DNA of 27,359 nucleotides, from assembly GCA_032251515.1 (NCBI GenBank), contig JAVVDU010000033.1, forward strand, positions 1-27,359, read 5' to 3'. This stretch comes from Carthagonibacter sp032251515 (GTDB lineage: Bacteria > Gemmatimonadota > Gemmatimonadetes > Palauibacterales > Palauibacteraceae). Below, piece by piece: positions 1 to 8,059 of this stretch. Every line of letters begins with the position of its first letter. Position 1 is the stretch's first letter. The notes beneath the pieces are model-generated. The model searched no databases. It was not told the DNA's origin and was given only the letters and a program-made list of their open reading frames with translations. Made by a program: the position numbers and the translations under genes.

Positions 1-1463
1 ACCCGCGGGGCCGGCTCGCCGGAGGCCCGCCGGCCCGTGCCGGGATGGCCCTGGTGGCCCGTCATCGCCGTGGTGCTGTTGTCGAGGACGAGCAGGGTCG
101 AGACGCCGCCGTTGTACACCGTGTTGATGAGCCCGGTGATCCCCGAGTGCAGGAAGGTGGAGTCGCCGATGACGCCGACCACCCGGCGGGCGTCGTCCGC
201 TTCCCGGAGCGCGATCTCGAGTCCGTGCGCCATGCCGATGCTGGCGCCCATGCACAGGCAGGCGTCCATCGCCTCGAGGGGCGGCAGGGCCCCGAGGGTG
301 TAACAGCCGATGTCTCCCGTGACGAGCAGCCCGAGCTTCGCGAGCACGTAGAACACGCCCCGGTGTCCGCAGCCGGCACACAGGACGGGGGGGCGCGGCG
401 GCACGGGGATGGACGTCGCGCCGTCGCCTCCGTCGGGCGCAGCGCCGTTGCCGCCCGCCGGTCCGCCGAGGCCGAACGCCGCCGCGACCTCGTCGGGGCC
501 CAGCTCGCCGGTGCGCGGGAGGATGCCCTTGCCCACGGCGCGGATCCCGAGGGCGCGGATCTGCTCCTCGAGGAACGGGTCGAGCTCCTCGACCACGTAC
601 AGCTCGTCGACCCCGGCGGCGAACTCGCGGACCCGGTCGCGCGGCAGGGGGTGCGAGAGCCCGAGCTTCAGCACGGACGCGCCCGGCAGGACCTCGCGCA
701 CGTAGGGAAAGGCGGCCCCCGCGGTCACGACGCCGATCGTACGGTCGCCCCACAGGACGGGGTTCAGGCCCCGGTCCGCGCAGCCCAGCTCCTCCAGCTC
801 GCGCAGCCGCTCCTCCACGAACTCGTGCCGGCGGCGGGCGTTGGCGGGCAGCAGCACCCGGCGTGCGAAGTCGCGCTCGTAGCGGCGCAGGGGGGCCTTG
901 GGCCACGCGGCGTCCCGCTCGGCCGCCACGGGGGACATGCCGTGGCAGATCCGGGTGGTGACCCGGAGCAGCACCGGCGTGTCGAAGCGTTCGGAGATCT
1001 CGAACGCCCGCACCGTCATGTCCTTCGCCTCCTGGCTGTCGGACGGCTCGAGCATCGGGATCTTGGCGGCACGGGCGAAGTGGCGGTTGTCCTGCTCGTT
1101 CTGCGAGGAGTGCATGGCCGGGTCGTCGGCCGACACGATCACGAGTCCGCCGAGGACCCCGGCGTACGAGGCGCTGAACAGGGGGTCGGCGGCCACGTTC
1201 ACGCCCACGTGCTTCATCGCCACAAGCACGCGCGCCCCGCCGAGCGCCGCCCCGTAGCCCGCCTCGAGGGCCACCTTCTCGTTCGGCGCCCACTCGGCGC
1301 GGATCCCCCCGCGCCGCACCAGCGTCTCGAGGATCTCGGTGCTCGGCGTGCCGGGATAGGCGCAGGCGAAGCGCGCCCCCGCCTCGAGGGCGCCCTCGGC
1401 GATCGCCTCGTTGCCCGACAGCAGGATCCGACCCCGGGCCGCCGCCCGCGCTTCAGTAGACAC
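1..1463 (-). CDS. iorA: Indolepyruvate:ferredoxin oxidoreductase alpha subunit (IorA-like), 3' end cut by the window
   Basis: A thiamine-diphosphate 2-oxoacid:ferredoxin oxidoreductase subunit that should convert a 2-oxo acid (aryl pyruvate in the named family) to acyl-CoA, CO2 and reduced ferredoxin. The N-terminal half shows the IorA pyrimidine-domain pattern (SGNEAIAEGALEAG, AYPGTPSTEILE, PNEKVALEAGYGAALGG, EPSDSQEAKDM). The second half carries the TPP domain (LCAGCGHRG, GDIGCYTLG, then GDSTFLHSGITGLINTVYNG). About 487 residues are present. The family is usually around 600, so the C-terminal ferredoxin domain lies outside the window. The GTG start at 1463 is chosen because AGGAGG sits six bases upstream; it overlaps the kinase stop by 11 bp, implying translational coupling. 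The beta subunit (IorB) would be expected next, beyond the edge. Family assignment is firm. The substrate is not: in this operon it could be a branched-chain or other 2-oxo acid. Confidence 0.9.
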   Translation of the reverse strand, partial: MSTEARAAARGRILLSGNEAIAEGALEAGARFACAYPGTPSTEILETLVRRGGIRAEWAPNEKVALEAGYGAALGGARVLVAMKHVGVNVAADPLFSASYAGVLGGLVIVSADDPAMHSSQNEQDNRHFARAAKIPMLEPSDSQEAKDMTVRAFEISERFDTPVLLRVTTRICHGMSPVAAERDAAWPKAPLRRYERDFARRVLLPANARRRHEFVEERLRELEELGCADRGLNPVLWGDRTIGVVTAGAAFPYVREVLPGASVLKLGLSHPLPRDRVREFAAGVDELYVVEELDPFLEEQIRALGIRAVGKGILPRTGELGPDEVAAAFGLGGPAGGNGAAPDGGDGATSIPVPPRPPVLCAGCGHRGVFYVLAKLGLLVTGDIGCYTLGALPPLEAMDACLCMGASIGMAHGLEIALREADDARRVVGVIGDSTFLHSGITGLINTVYNGGVSTLLVLDNSTTAMTGHQGHPGTGRRASGEPAPR

Positions 1464-2574
1464 GCGCGTCCTCCTCCCCCCGCAGCACCGCCAGCGCCCC
1501 CTCGGCCAGCGCCCGCATCTCGCCCACCGGGATCACCCGCACCGGGGCGAGGAACCCCGTGCGGGCGGCGATCTCCTCGGTCATCCGTTCCGACCGTGCC
1601 ATGCCGCCCGTCAGCACGACCGCGTCGAGGCGCCCCTCCAGCACCGTCGCCATGGCGCCGATCTCCTTGGCCACCTGGTAGACGAACGCCCGCAGGACCA
1701 GGTCCGCCTCGTCGTCGCCCGCCGCACGGCGCCGCTCCACCGCCGCCAGGTCGTCCGTGCCGAGGTAGCTGACGAAGCCGCCGCCGCCCACCGTCATGCG
1801 CCGCACCTCGGCCTCGGACCGGGCGCCCGCGTAGACGAGGTCCAGCAGCTCCTGCACGGGCAGTCCGCCCGACCGCTGCGGTGAGAACGGGCCCTCGCTC
1901 ACCGCGTTGTTCGCGTCCACGATCCGTCCGTCCCGCACCGGACAGACGGACACGCCGCCGCCCAGGTGGGCCACCACGGCGCGCACTTCCCGCCACGGCC
2001 GCCCCAGCTCGCCGGCCAGGGTCCGCACCGCCGACCGGACGCTCAGCGCGTGCGACAGGCTGCGGCGCGGCAGGGCCTCGTGGCCGGAGAGCCGGGCTTC
2101 CGGCGCGAACTCGTCCACGCTCACCGGGTCGACCACGAAGGCCCGCCCGCCCATCCGGGCCGCGATGTCGCGGGCCAGCGGCGCGCCCAGGTTCGCGGGG
2201 TGCCGTCCCTGCACGCCCGCCTTCGCGTCGCGCAGCATCGCGTCGCTCACCTCGTACACGCCGCCCTCGACGGGATGGAGGAGGCCGCCGCGTCCCGCGA
2301 CCGCGGCCAGGCCGCCGGGCTCGACGCCCTCGCGGGCCAGGAACTCCAGCGCCACGGAGCGGCGGAGCGGCAGCTGTCCCCACAGCGACACGGACGCCAG
2401 CGACTCCCGGTCGTGCCGCAGCTCCACGTCGGCCTCCGGCCGGGGCCCGCCGGGCGCGTCCCGGAACAGGGCGACCCGCGTGGACGTGGAGCCCGGGTTC
2501 ACGGCGAGCACCAGCGGGCGATCGTCGTCGGCGTCCACGGGGGTGTCCATCCGGTCCCCTTCCACCACCGTCAT
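1453..2574 (-). CDS. buk: Butyrate kinase-family acyl kinase
   Basis: An ASKHA-fold acyl kinase of the butyrate/branched-chain fatty acid kinase branch, making ATP from an acyl phosphate in the cytoplasm. The acetokinase-family signature NPGSTSTRVALF is near the N terminus. Further on are VDEFAPEARLSGH, the phosphate loop AHLGGGVSVCPVRDG, and DANNAVSEGPFSPQRSGGLP, which is the butyrate kinase form and not that of acetate kinase. It is 373 residues from the ATG at 2574, against about 355-360 usual. That ATG overlaps the preceding stop as ATGA; an ATG at 2550 with AAGGGG in front is an alternative and would remove an eight-residue extension. It sits directly before iorA, so it may use acyl phosphate derived from the acyl-CoA made by that enzyme. 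No phosphotransacylase is visible here. Whether the substrate is butyrate, isobutyrate or another acid cannot be read from sequence. Confidence 0.9.
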   Translation of the reverse strand: MTVVEGDRMDTPVDADDDRPLVLAVNPGSTSTRVALFRDAPGGPRPEADVELRHDRESLASVSLWGQLPLRRSVALEFLAREGVEPGGLAAVAGRGGLLHPVEGGVYEVSDAMLRDAKAGVQGRHPANLGAPLARDIAARMGGRAFVVDPVSVDEFAPEARLSGHEALPRRSLSHALSVRSAVRTLAGELGRPWREVRAVVAHLGGGVSVCPVRDGRIVDANNAVSEGPFSPQRSGGLPVQELLDLVYAGARSEAEVRRMTVGGGGFVSYLGTDDLAAVERRRAAGDDEADLVLRAFVYQVAKEIGAMATVLEGRLDAVVLTGGMARSERMTEEIAARTGFLAPVRVIPVGEMRALAEGALAVLRGEEDARVY

Positions 2575-3710
2575 GCCGGCTCCAGCGATCCGCCGCCGGC
2601 GAGGAAGCGGTGCATGGACTCGACGGCACGGCGGGCGTGCGCCAGCGCGTCCACCACGAGGGCCGGGCCGAGCACGGCGTCGCCGCCCGCGTACACGCCC
2701 GCCCGGCTCGTGGCGCCGGTGGCCGGGTCGATGCGGATGCGGCCGTCCGGCTCCGTCTCGACCCCGGCGAGCCGGCCGACCAGCCCGGCGTCGGGCAGGT
2801 AGCCGAGCGCCAGCACGACCGTGTCCACGTCCACGATCCGCTCGGAGCCCGCGACGGGCTCCGGGCGCCGGCGCCCGGAGGCATCCGGCTCCCCGAGGCG
2901 CATGTCCACGAGGGTCATCGCCCGCACCCGCCCCCCCGCGTCGCCGTGCAGGCGGACGGGAGCCGCGAGCCACTCGAAGCGCGCGCCCTCCTCCCGGGCC
3001 AGGGCCCGGTCGCGGGGGTTTCCGGGCATCTCGCTCTCGGTGCGGCGGTACCAGCAGACGGCCTGGTGCGCGCCGAGGCGCACGGCCGTGCGCAGGCAGT
3101 CCATCGCGGTGTCCCCGCCGCCGATCACCGCCACCCGGCCGAGCGGCTCCGTGGCGCCGTCCCACGCGTCGGGAAGCGCCGCGGCGTCGGGCCCGCCCGC
3201 GAGGAGGAAGGGCGTCGCCGGGACCACGCCGGCGAGGTCGGCGCCCTCGACGTCGAGGGGACGGCCGCGGCCGGCCCCGATGCCGAGGAACGCGGCCTCG
3301 AACCCCTCGTCCACCAGCTCTTCCAGCGTGACGTCGGCGCCCAGCCGCGTCCCGAAGCGGCAGCGCACGCCGAGGCGCCGCACCGCGTCCGTGTGCCGCC
3401 GGGCGTGGGCCGGGTCCAGCTTGAAGCCGGGGATGCCGAAGCGGAGCAGGCCTCCGCCGTCCGGGCGCGCGTCGAACAGGGTGACGGCGTGTCCCTTCCG
3501 GGCCAGCCCGGCGGCCACCGCGAGGCCGGCCGGTCCCGCGCCCACCACGGCGGCCCGGCGGCCGGTCGCCTTCGGGAGGGCCCGCGCTCCCGTGCCGTCC
3601 ACTCCGTGCCGGAGCGCCCAGTCGGCCGCGAACGCCTCGAGTCGGCCGATCGGCACCGGCGGGCGGCCCTGCTTCATGTAGGGGCACGCCCCCTCGCACA
3701 GCTCGGTCTG
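2571..3710 (-). CDS. GltD-like FAD/NAD(P)-dependent oxidoreductase, N terminus lost in the scaffold gap
   Basis: Resembles the small subunit of glutamate synthase and its relatives (NfnB, PreT, SudA types), which move electrons between NAD(P)H, FAD and iron-sulfur partners. The first visible residues are QTELCEGACPYMKQG, the end of the N-terminal cysteine-rich Fe-S segment. After it come IGRLEAFAADWA, an FAD-binding Rossmann motif (AAVVGAGPAGLAVAAGLA), an NAD(P)-binding motif (VAVIGGGDTAMDCLRTA) and the C-terminal FAD closure (GVYAGGDAVLGPALVVDAL). About 379 residues are present. Full-length relatives are near 450-480, so roughly 70-100 residues and the start codon lie in the gap. No glutamate synthase large subunit is present. 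Placed between citrate lyase and kinase/Ior genes, it is more likely to pass electrons between NAD(P)H and ferredoxin or another partner than to make glutamate; that role is inference. Confidence 0.85.
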   Translation of the reverse strand, partial: QTELCEGACPYMKQGRPPVPIGRLEAFAADWALRHGVDGTGARALPKATGRRAAVVGAGPAGLAVAAGLARKGHAVTLFDARPDGGGLLRFGIPGFKLDPAHARRHTDAVRRLGVRCRFGTRLGADVTLEELVDEGFEAAFLGIGAGRGRPLDVEGADLAGVVPATPFLLAGGPDAAALPDAWDGATEPLGRVAVIGGGDTAMDCLRTAVRLGAHQAVCWYRRTESEMPGNPRDRALAREEGARFEWLAAPVRLHGDAGGRVRAMTLVDMRLGEPDASGRRRPEPVAGSERIVDVDTVVLALGYLPDAGLVGRLAGVETEPDGRIRIDPATGATSRAGVYAGGDAVLGPALVVDALAHARRAVESMHRFLAGGGSLEPA

Positions 3711-3810
3711 NNNNNNNNNNNNNNNNNNNNNNNNNNNNNNNNNNNNNNNNNNNNNNNNNNNNNNNNNNNNNNNNNNNNNNNNNNNNNNNNNNNNNNNNNN
3801 NNNNNNNNNN
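3711..3810. other. Scaffold gap of 100 N, real missing sequence
   Basis: Exactly 100 N, so a placeholder length. The two flanks share no overlap, unlike the other two gaps. The end and stop of citF and the start and first roughly 70-100 codons of the GltD-like gene are missing, so about 250 bp or more is probably absent. Another small gene cannot be excluded. Confidence 0.95.
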
Positions 3811-5424
3811 CCCGCCGGTCCCGTCCGCGAGGCGCCACACGGTGTCGAGCACCGTGCCGTCCACCCACTTCACCACCGCCACCGGTTCATCCGCCAGGCG
3901 GGGCGGGGCGGGCGGGCCGCCCACGATCCCCTCCACCTCCGCCTTGATCTCCTCGATCGGCCGGATGGGGAGCTTCGACCCGCTGCGCTCCAGCGCCGCG
4001 AGCAGGTCGGCGCGCCGCGGGTTCACGGCGATGCCGCGCTCGGTGACGACCACGTCGATGAGCTCGCCGGGCCCGCACAGCGTGGTGACGCGGTCCACGA
4101 TCACCGGGATCCGGTCGCGGAAGGACGGCACCGCGAGGATCGTGCAGCGGGAGGCGAGGCAGTTCTGCCAGCCGCCGATGCCGTGCAGGAGGAGGCCGTC
4201 GGAGTGGGTCACCACGTTCGCGTCGAAGTTCACGTCCACCTCGGTGGCGCCCAGCACGACGGCGTCCACCATGGAGGCGAAGTTCCCCTTGCCGTGCCAG
4301 TTGTAGGACGTGAACGGCGAGGTGGCCACGTGCCTCGGGTCGGAGCCGATCGAGGCGACCCCGGCCAGGTCGAACGTCTGCCCGTCGAGGATGTAGTCGG
4401 CGAGACCCTCTTCCAGCAGGTCGACGAGGTAGCTCGTGGAGCCGCCGCGCACGAAGCGCGCCTTCACGCCGCGCTCCTTCATGATCTCCTTGACGAACTG
4501 CACGAACGCGAGCGCGATGCCGCCGGCGCCGGCCTGGAAGGAGAACCCGTCGCGCAGGATGCCGGCGTCGCGCAGGAACAGGGCGACGTGCTCGGCGATC
4601 CGCAGGCGGTCGGGGCTCTTCGTGACCCGGGTGGTGCCCGAGACGATCTTCGCCGGGTCGCCGATCGAGTCCACCTCCACCACGAAGTCCACGTGGTTGC
4701 CCTGGATCTGCCACGGGATGCAGGGGAAGGGGACGAGGTCGTCGGTGACCACGATGACCCGGTCGGCGTACAGCGAGTCGGCCAGCGCGAAGCCGAGGGA
4801 GCCGCAGGCCGACGGCCCGTGCGAGCCGTCCGCGTTCCCGAACGCGTCGGCCGTCGGCGCGGCGATCACCGCGATGTCGACGTGGACCTCGCCGTCCTGG
4901 ATCGCCTGCCACCGCCCGCCGTGCGAGCGCAGGACGCCGAGGCCGCGCATCCGACCGCGCGAGCAGTATGCGCCCAGCGGGCCGTTCATCGACCCCTCGA
5001 TGTGGTGCACGACGCCCCGGTCCATCAGGTCGATCACCGGCTCGTGGCAGGGGAACGAGGCGCTGGGAAACCACACGAGGTCCTTCGCCCCGAGCCCGGC
5101 CGCCGCCTCGAGCGCCGCCAGCGCCACCCGGTCGCCGTTCCGCAGGTGGTGGTGCGTGGAGATCGTCATCCCGTCGCGCAGCCCGCAGCGCTCGAGCGCG
5201 GCGCGCAGGTCGGGGACCCGCTTGTCGCCGTCGGCCGGGTAGTCGGCGCAGGAGCGGATGGGCGGGCCGTGCCGCCGGCCCGTCGGCCGGTGGGCGCCGA
5301 CGCCCTCGTAGGGCAGCGAGACGCGGCCGTTCACGTCGAACGGGACGCGCCGTCCCGCCGCGTTCACGTGGAACCCCTCCGGGTCGAGGGGCGGCCGGTG
5401 GGGCGGGGGCGGGCGGTCAGGCAT
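3811..5424 (-). CDS. citF: Citrate lyase alpha subunit (citrate CoA-transferase), 3' end lost in the gap
   Basis: The alpha subunit swaps acetyl on the acyl-carrier domain for the tricarboxylic acid, forming the thioester that CitE cleaves. Recognisable CitF blocks are TISTHHHLRNGDRVAL (near residue 85), LRSHGGRWQAIQDGEVHVDIAV, DAFGNADGSHGPSACGSLGFA, VEVDSIGDPAKIVSG, VRGGSTSYLVDLLEEGL and VVTHSDGLLLHGIGGWQ. The 538 residues before the gap already exceed the usual 505-520, and the last visible residues (VKWVDGTVLDTVWRLADG) look like the normal C terminus, so only a few codons and the stop are missing. The ATG has AGGAGG six bases upstream and overlaps the citDE stop by 8 bp. Substrate may be citrate or a relative such as methylcitrate, homocitrate or citramalate. 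Accessory genes citC, citG and citX, needed to build and charge the prosthetic group, are not in this window. Confidence 0.93.
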
Positions 5425-6819
5425 CGGGGGCCTCCTGCGGGAGCAGCCCGGCGAGGCGGGCCAGGCGGACCGTGCGCTGGGCCCGCTTCACGACGGGCGG
5501 ATCGATCATGCGGGTGCCGAGGCTCACGACCCCGAGGCCGCGCCGCTCCGCCTCGTCGAACGCCGCCACGATGGCCAGCGCCCGCTCGAGCTCCGCCGGG
5601 GAGGGATCGAAGGCCTCGTGGATCGGCCCGATCTGCCGCGGGTGGACGCAGCCCATGCCCTCGAACCCGAGGGTCTGCGAGCGCGCCGCCCAGGCGCGCA
5701 GGCCGTCCTCGTCGCCCACGTCGCCGAACACCGAGTCGATCGGCTGCACCCCGGCGGCCCGCGCCGCGTTGACGAGCCGCGCGCGGGCGTACAGGGACTC
5801 GCTCCCCTCGACCGTCTTCCGCACCCCGAGGTCGGCCGTGTAGTCCTCCAGGCCGATCGTCAGCGCGACGACCCGGTCGGAGGCGGCGGCGATGTCGAGC
5901 GCCCGCTCCACCCCGAGCGCCGTCTCGAGGATCGGCATCAGCCACACGGGCCGGTCGGTCAGCCCGTCGATGCGGTCGCCCAGGGTCCGCACCGTGTCGG
6001 GGTCCTCGGTCTTCGGCACCAGCACGAGGTCGGGCCCCTCGGGCACGACCTCGTCCAGGTCCTCCAGCCCGAGCGGCAGGGGGTTGATGCGGACCATCCG
6101 CTCCGCGCCGAGGAAGTCGATCGTGCGCAGGAGGTTCCGCACCACGAGGCGCGCCGCGTCCTTGTGGTCGGGGTGGACGGAGTCCTCGAGGTCGAGGATC
6201 ACGGCGTCCGGGCCGTGCAGGGCGGCGTTCACCACGAAGCGCGGCTGGTCGCCCGGCAGGTACAGGCGGGAGCGGCGCGGGCGGTCGCGCGCCGTCGGGG
6301 CCGGCACGGGGACGCGGCGCGCCGGCCGCGCGTCGCCGCCCTCCACGCCCGCCCGCCGCAGCGCCGCCTCCACGCGGGCCGCGACGACCGGGTCGAGCGC
6401 GCCGCGGTCGTCGATCCGCAGACGGGCGTGCGCGACGCCGAGCGCCTCGCACACGCGGCGGGCCTCCGCCTCGATCGCCGCGCCGTACAGGGCCGCGACC
6501 TTCGAGACGANNNNNNNNNNNNNNNNNNNNNNNNNNNNNNNNNNNNNNNNNNNNNNNNNNNNNNNNNNNNNNNNNNNNNNNNNNNNNNNNNNNNNNNNNN
6601 NNNNNNNNNNCGGCGGGCCTCCGCCTCGATCGCCGCGCCGTACAGGGCCGCGACCTTCGAGACGACCTCCACGGCCACTCCGCCCGCGCCGGCCAGCTCC
6701 ACCTCCACCCGCAGGTCGGAGCGGACGTCGTCACCCGTGCGCCCCGCCGCGCCGCGCCGCGTTCCGTCCGCCGCGCCGGTCACGCCGTCCCCGCCATCCG
6801 CGTCATGCACGTCATCCAC
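5417..6819 (-). CDS. citE: CitD-CitE fusion: citrate lyase acyl-carrier (gamma) and lyase (beta) domains in one chain, interrupted by a false gap
   Basis: The GTG start at 6819 follows GAGGAG. Collapsing the 55-bp overlap and the 100 N gives 1248 bp, a whole number of codons, and one 415-residue protein. Residues about 28-105 match CitD: SDLRVEVEL, then VAVEVVSKVAALYG, then ARLRIDDRGALDPVVAARVEAALRRAG. A basic, proline-rich linker follows. From about residue 131 it is a CitE/HpcH-type beta subunit: RSRLYLPGDQPRF, ILDLEDSVHP with metal-binding acids, MVRINPL, LVPKTEDPD, and MGCVHPRQIGPIHEAF. CitE would release acetyl-carrier and a 2-oxo acid. CitD and CitE are normally separate genes, so the fusion is unusual. 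The residue aligned by eye with the prosthetic-group serine of CitD is Arg33, with Ser34 next to it, so attachment to Ser34 is possible but unproven. Confidence 0.9.
6456..6510. repeat. 55-bp contig-end copy, left of the second gap
   Basis: Identical base for base to 6611-6665 on the other side of the N run. It is the same genomic sequence present on two contig ends, not a biological repeat. Merging the copies restores the citDE reading frame. Confidence 0.95.
6511..6610. other. Artefactual scaffold gap of 100 N
   Basis: N placeholder between two identical 55-bp contig ends. No sequence is missing: position 6510 should be joined to 6666. Confidence 0.95.
6611..6665. repeat. 55-bp contig-end copy, right of the second gap
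   Basis: Second copy of 6456-6510. The same 55-base overlap length recurs at the third gap, which suggests a k-mer length of 55 in the assembler. Confidence 0.95.
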
Positions 6820-6829
6820 CGCGTGCTCC

Positions 6830-8017
6830 TCATCGCAGGTGCTCCAGGATCGCGTCGGTGACCTGCGCAGTCGTCGCGGCCCCCCGCGCGATGACGTCCG
6901 GCCCGCCGGGGAGCTTCAGCATGTCGTAGGTCCGCACCCGGCCCTCGGAGACGGTCGCGGCCACGGCCCGCCGCACGCGGTCACCGCGCTCCGACTCGCC
7001 CACGTGGTCGAGCAGCATGGCCGCCGAGAGGATCATCGCGATCGGGTTCACGATCGGCGGGTCGAGCGCCTCGTACTTGGGCGCCGAGCCGTGCGTCGGC
7101 TCGAACACCGCGACCTCGTCGCCCACGTTGGCCGAGCAGGCGAAGCCCAGACCGCCCACCAGGCCCGCGAACGCGTCCGACAGGATGTCGCCGAACATGT
7201 TGCCCGCCACGAGGACCGAGTAGTCCTCCGGGTTCTTGGTGAGCCACATCATCTGGGCGTCGATGTTCGTGGACCACAGCTGGATCTCCGGGTACTCGGC
7301 GTGCAGGGCCCGCGCTTCCTCCTCCATCATCCCGGACGTCTCGCGCAGCACGTTCGGCTTCTCGCACACCGTGACGGACGGGTAGCCGTGCCGGCGGGCG
7401 TACGCGAACGCGGCGCTCAGGATGCGGCGGCAGCCGCGCCGCGTGAACACGCGCGTGGAGATCGCCAGGTCCTGGCCCGGCACATCCCGGAAGCGAGCGA
7501 ACCGCGGGTGGGTGGCGAAGGCGTCGTGCACCTGCGGGGGCGGGAAGGTCCACTCCACCCCCGCGTACAGCCCCTCCGTGTTCTGCCGGAACACCACCGC
7601 GTCGATGTCCGGCTCCTCGACGTCGCCGCCCGCGCCGCGCCGCACGAAGTTCAGCGGGTTGCCGCGGAACGAGCGGCAGGGGCGGATGCACACGTCCAGG
7701 TCGAACGCCTGGCGCAGCGACACGATGGGGCTGTAGTAGACGAGGCCCTGTCCCTGCAGCTCGGGTCGCAGCTCGGCGTCCGCCTCGCGCTTCGGCTTCG
7801 AGGTGATGGCGCCGAACAGGCCGAGCCCGTGGCGGCGCAGCAGCTCGACGGTGCGCTCCGGGAGTGCCTCGCCCTCGCTCACCCAGAACTCCCAGCCGAT
7901 GTCTGCGTGCACGTAGTCCGCCTCGAAGCCCACGGCCTCGAGCACCCGCAGCGCCTCGGGGAGCACGACCTTTCCGATCCCGTCCCCCGGCATGGTGACG
8001 ACCGTCCGGCGTTCCAT
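6830..8017 (-). CDS. Isocitrate/isopropylmalate dehydrogenase-family enzyme
   Basis: A 395-residue beta-decarboxylating dehydrogenase that would interconvert a 2-hydroxy tricarboxylic (or malate-type) acid and a 2-oxo acid plus CO2 with NAD(P). Family marks are VTMPGDGIGKVVLPEALRVL at the N terminus, FGAITSKPK, IRPCRSFRGNPLNF (substrate arginines), FRQNTEGLYAGVEW, TVCEKPNVLRETSGM, NIDAQMMWLTKNPEDY with the metal aspartate, GNMFGDILSDAFAGLVGGLG, and the cofactor loop EPTHGSAPKY. The ATG is preceded by GAGAGGAGA. It starts 42 bp after the hydro-lyase and ends 10 bp before citDE. The co-encoded hydro-lyase points to isocitrate, homoisocitrate or methylisocitrate as substrate. Sequence alone does not choose between them, nor between oxidation and reductive carboxylation. 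Length and motifs are normal, with no sign of decay. Confidence 0.88.
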   Translation of the reverse strand: MERRTVVTMPGDGIGKVVLPEALRVLEAVGFEADYVHADIGWEFWVSEGEALPERTVELLRRHGLGLFGAITSKPKREADAELRPELQGQGLVYYSPIVSLRQAFDLDVCIRPCRSFRGNPLNFVRRGAGGDVEEPDIDAVVFRQNTEGLYAGVEWTFPPPQVHDAFATHPRFARFRDVPGQDLAISTRVFTRRGCRRILSAAFAYARRHGYPSVTVCEKPNVLRETSGMMEEEARALHAEYPEIQLWSTNIDAQMMWLTKNPEDYSVLVAGNMFGDILSDAFAGLVGGLGFACSANVGDEVAVFEPTHGSAPKYEALDPPIVNPIAMILSAAMLLDHVGESERGDRVRRAVAATVSEGRVRTYDMLKLPGGPDVIARGAATTAQVTDAILEHLR

Positions 8018-8059
8018 CCGCGTCTCCTCTCTCGGTTCCCGCTTCCGCCCGCCCCGGAC

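Noticed and set aside
1453..5424. A single 1323-residue fusion of CitF with the kinase
   Set aside because: The frame is open only because it passes through the N run and then an out-of-frame reading of the flavoprotein gene. CitF and the kinase are separate genes.
6456..6665. 55-bp direct repeats as target-site duplications or a mobile element footprint
   Set aside because: They abut 100 N exactly, occur with the same length at a second gap, and merging them restores the gene.
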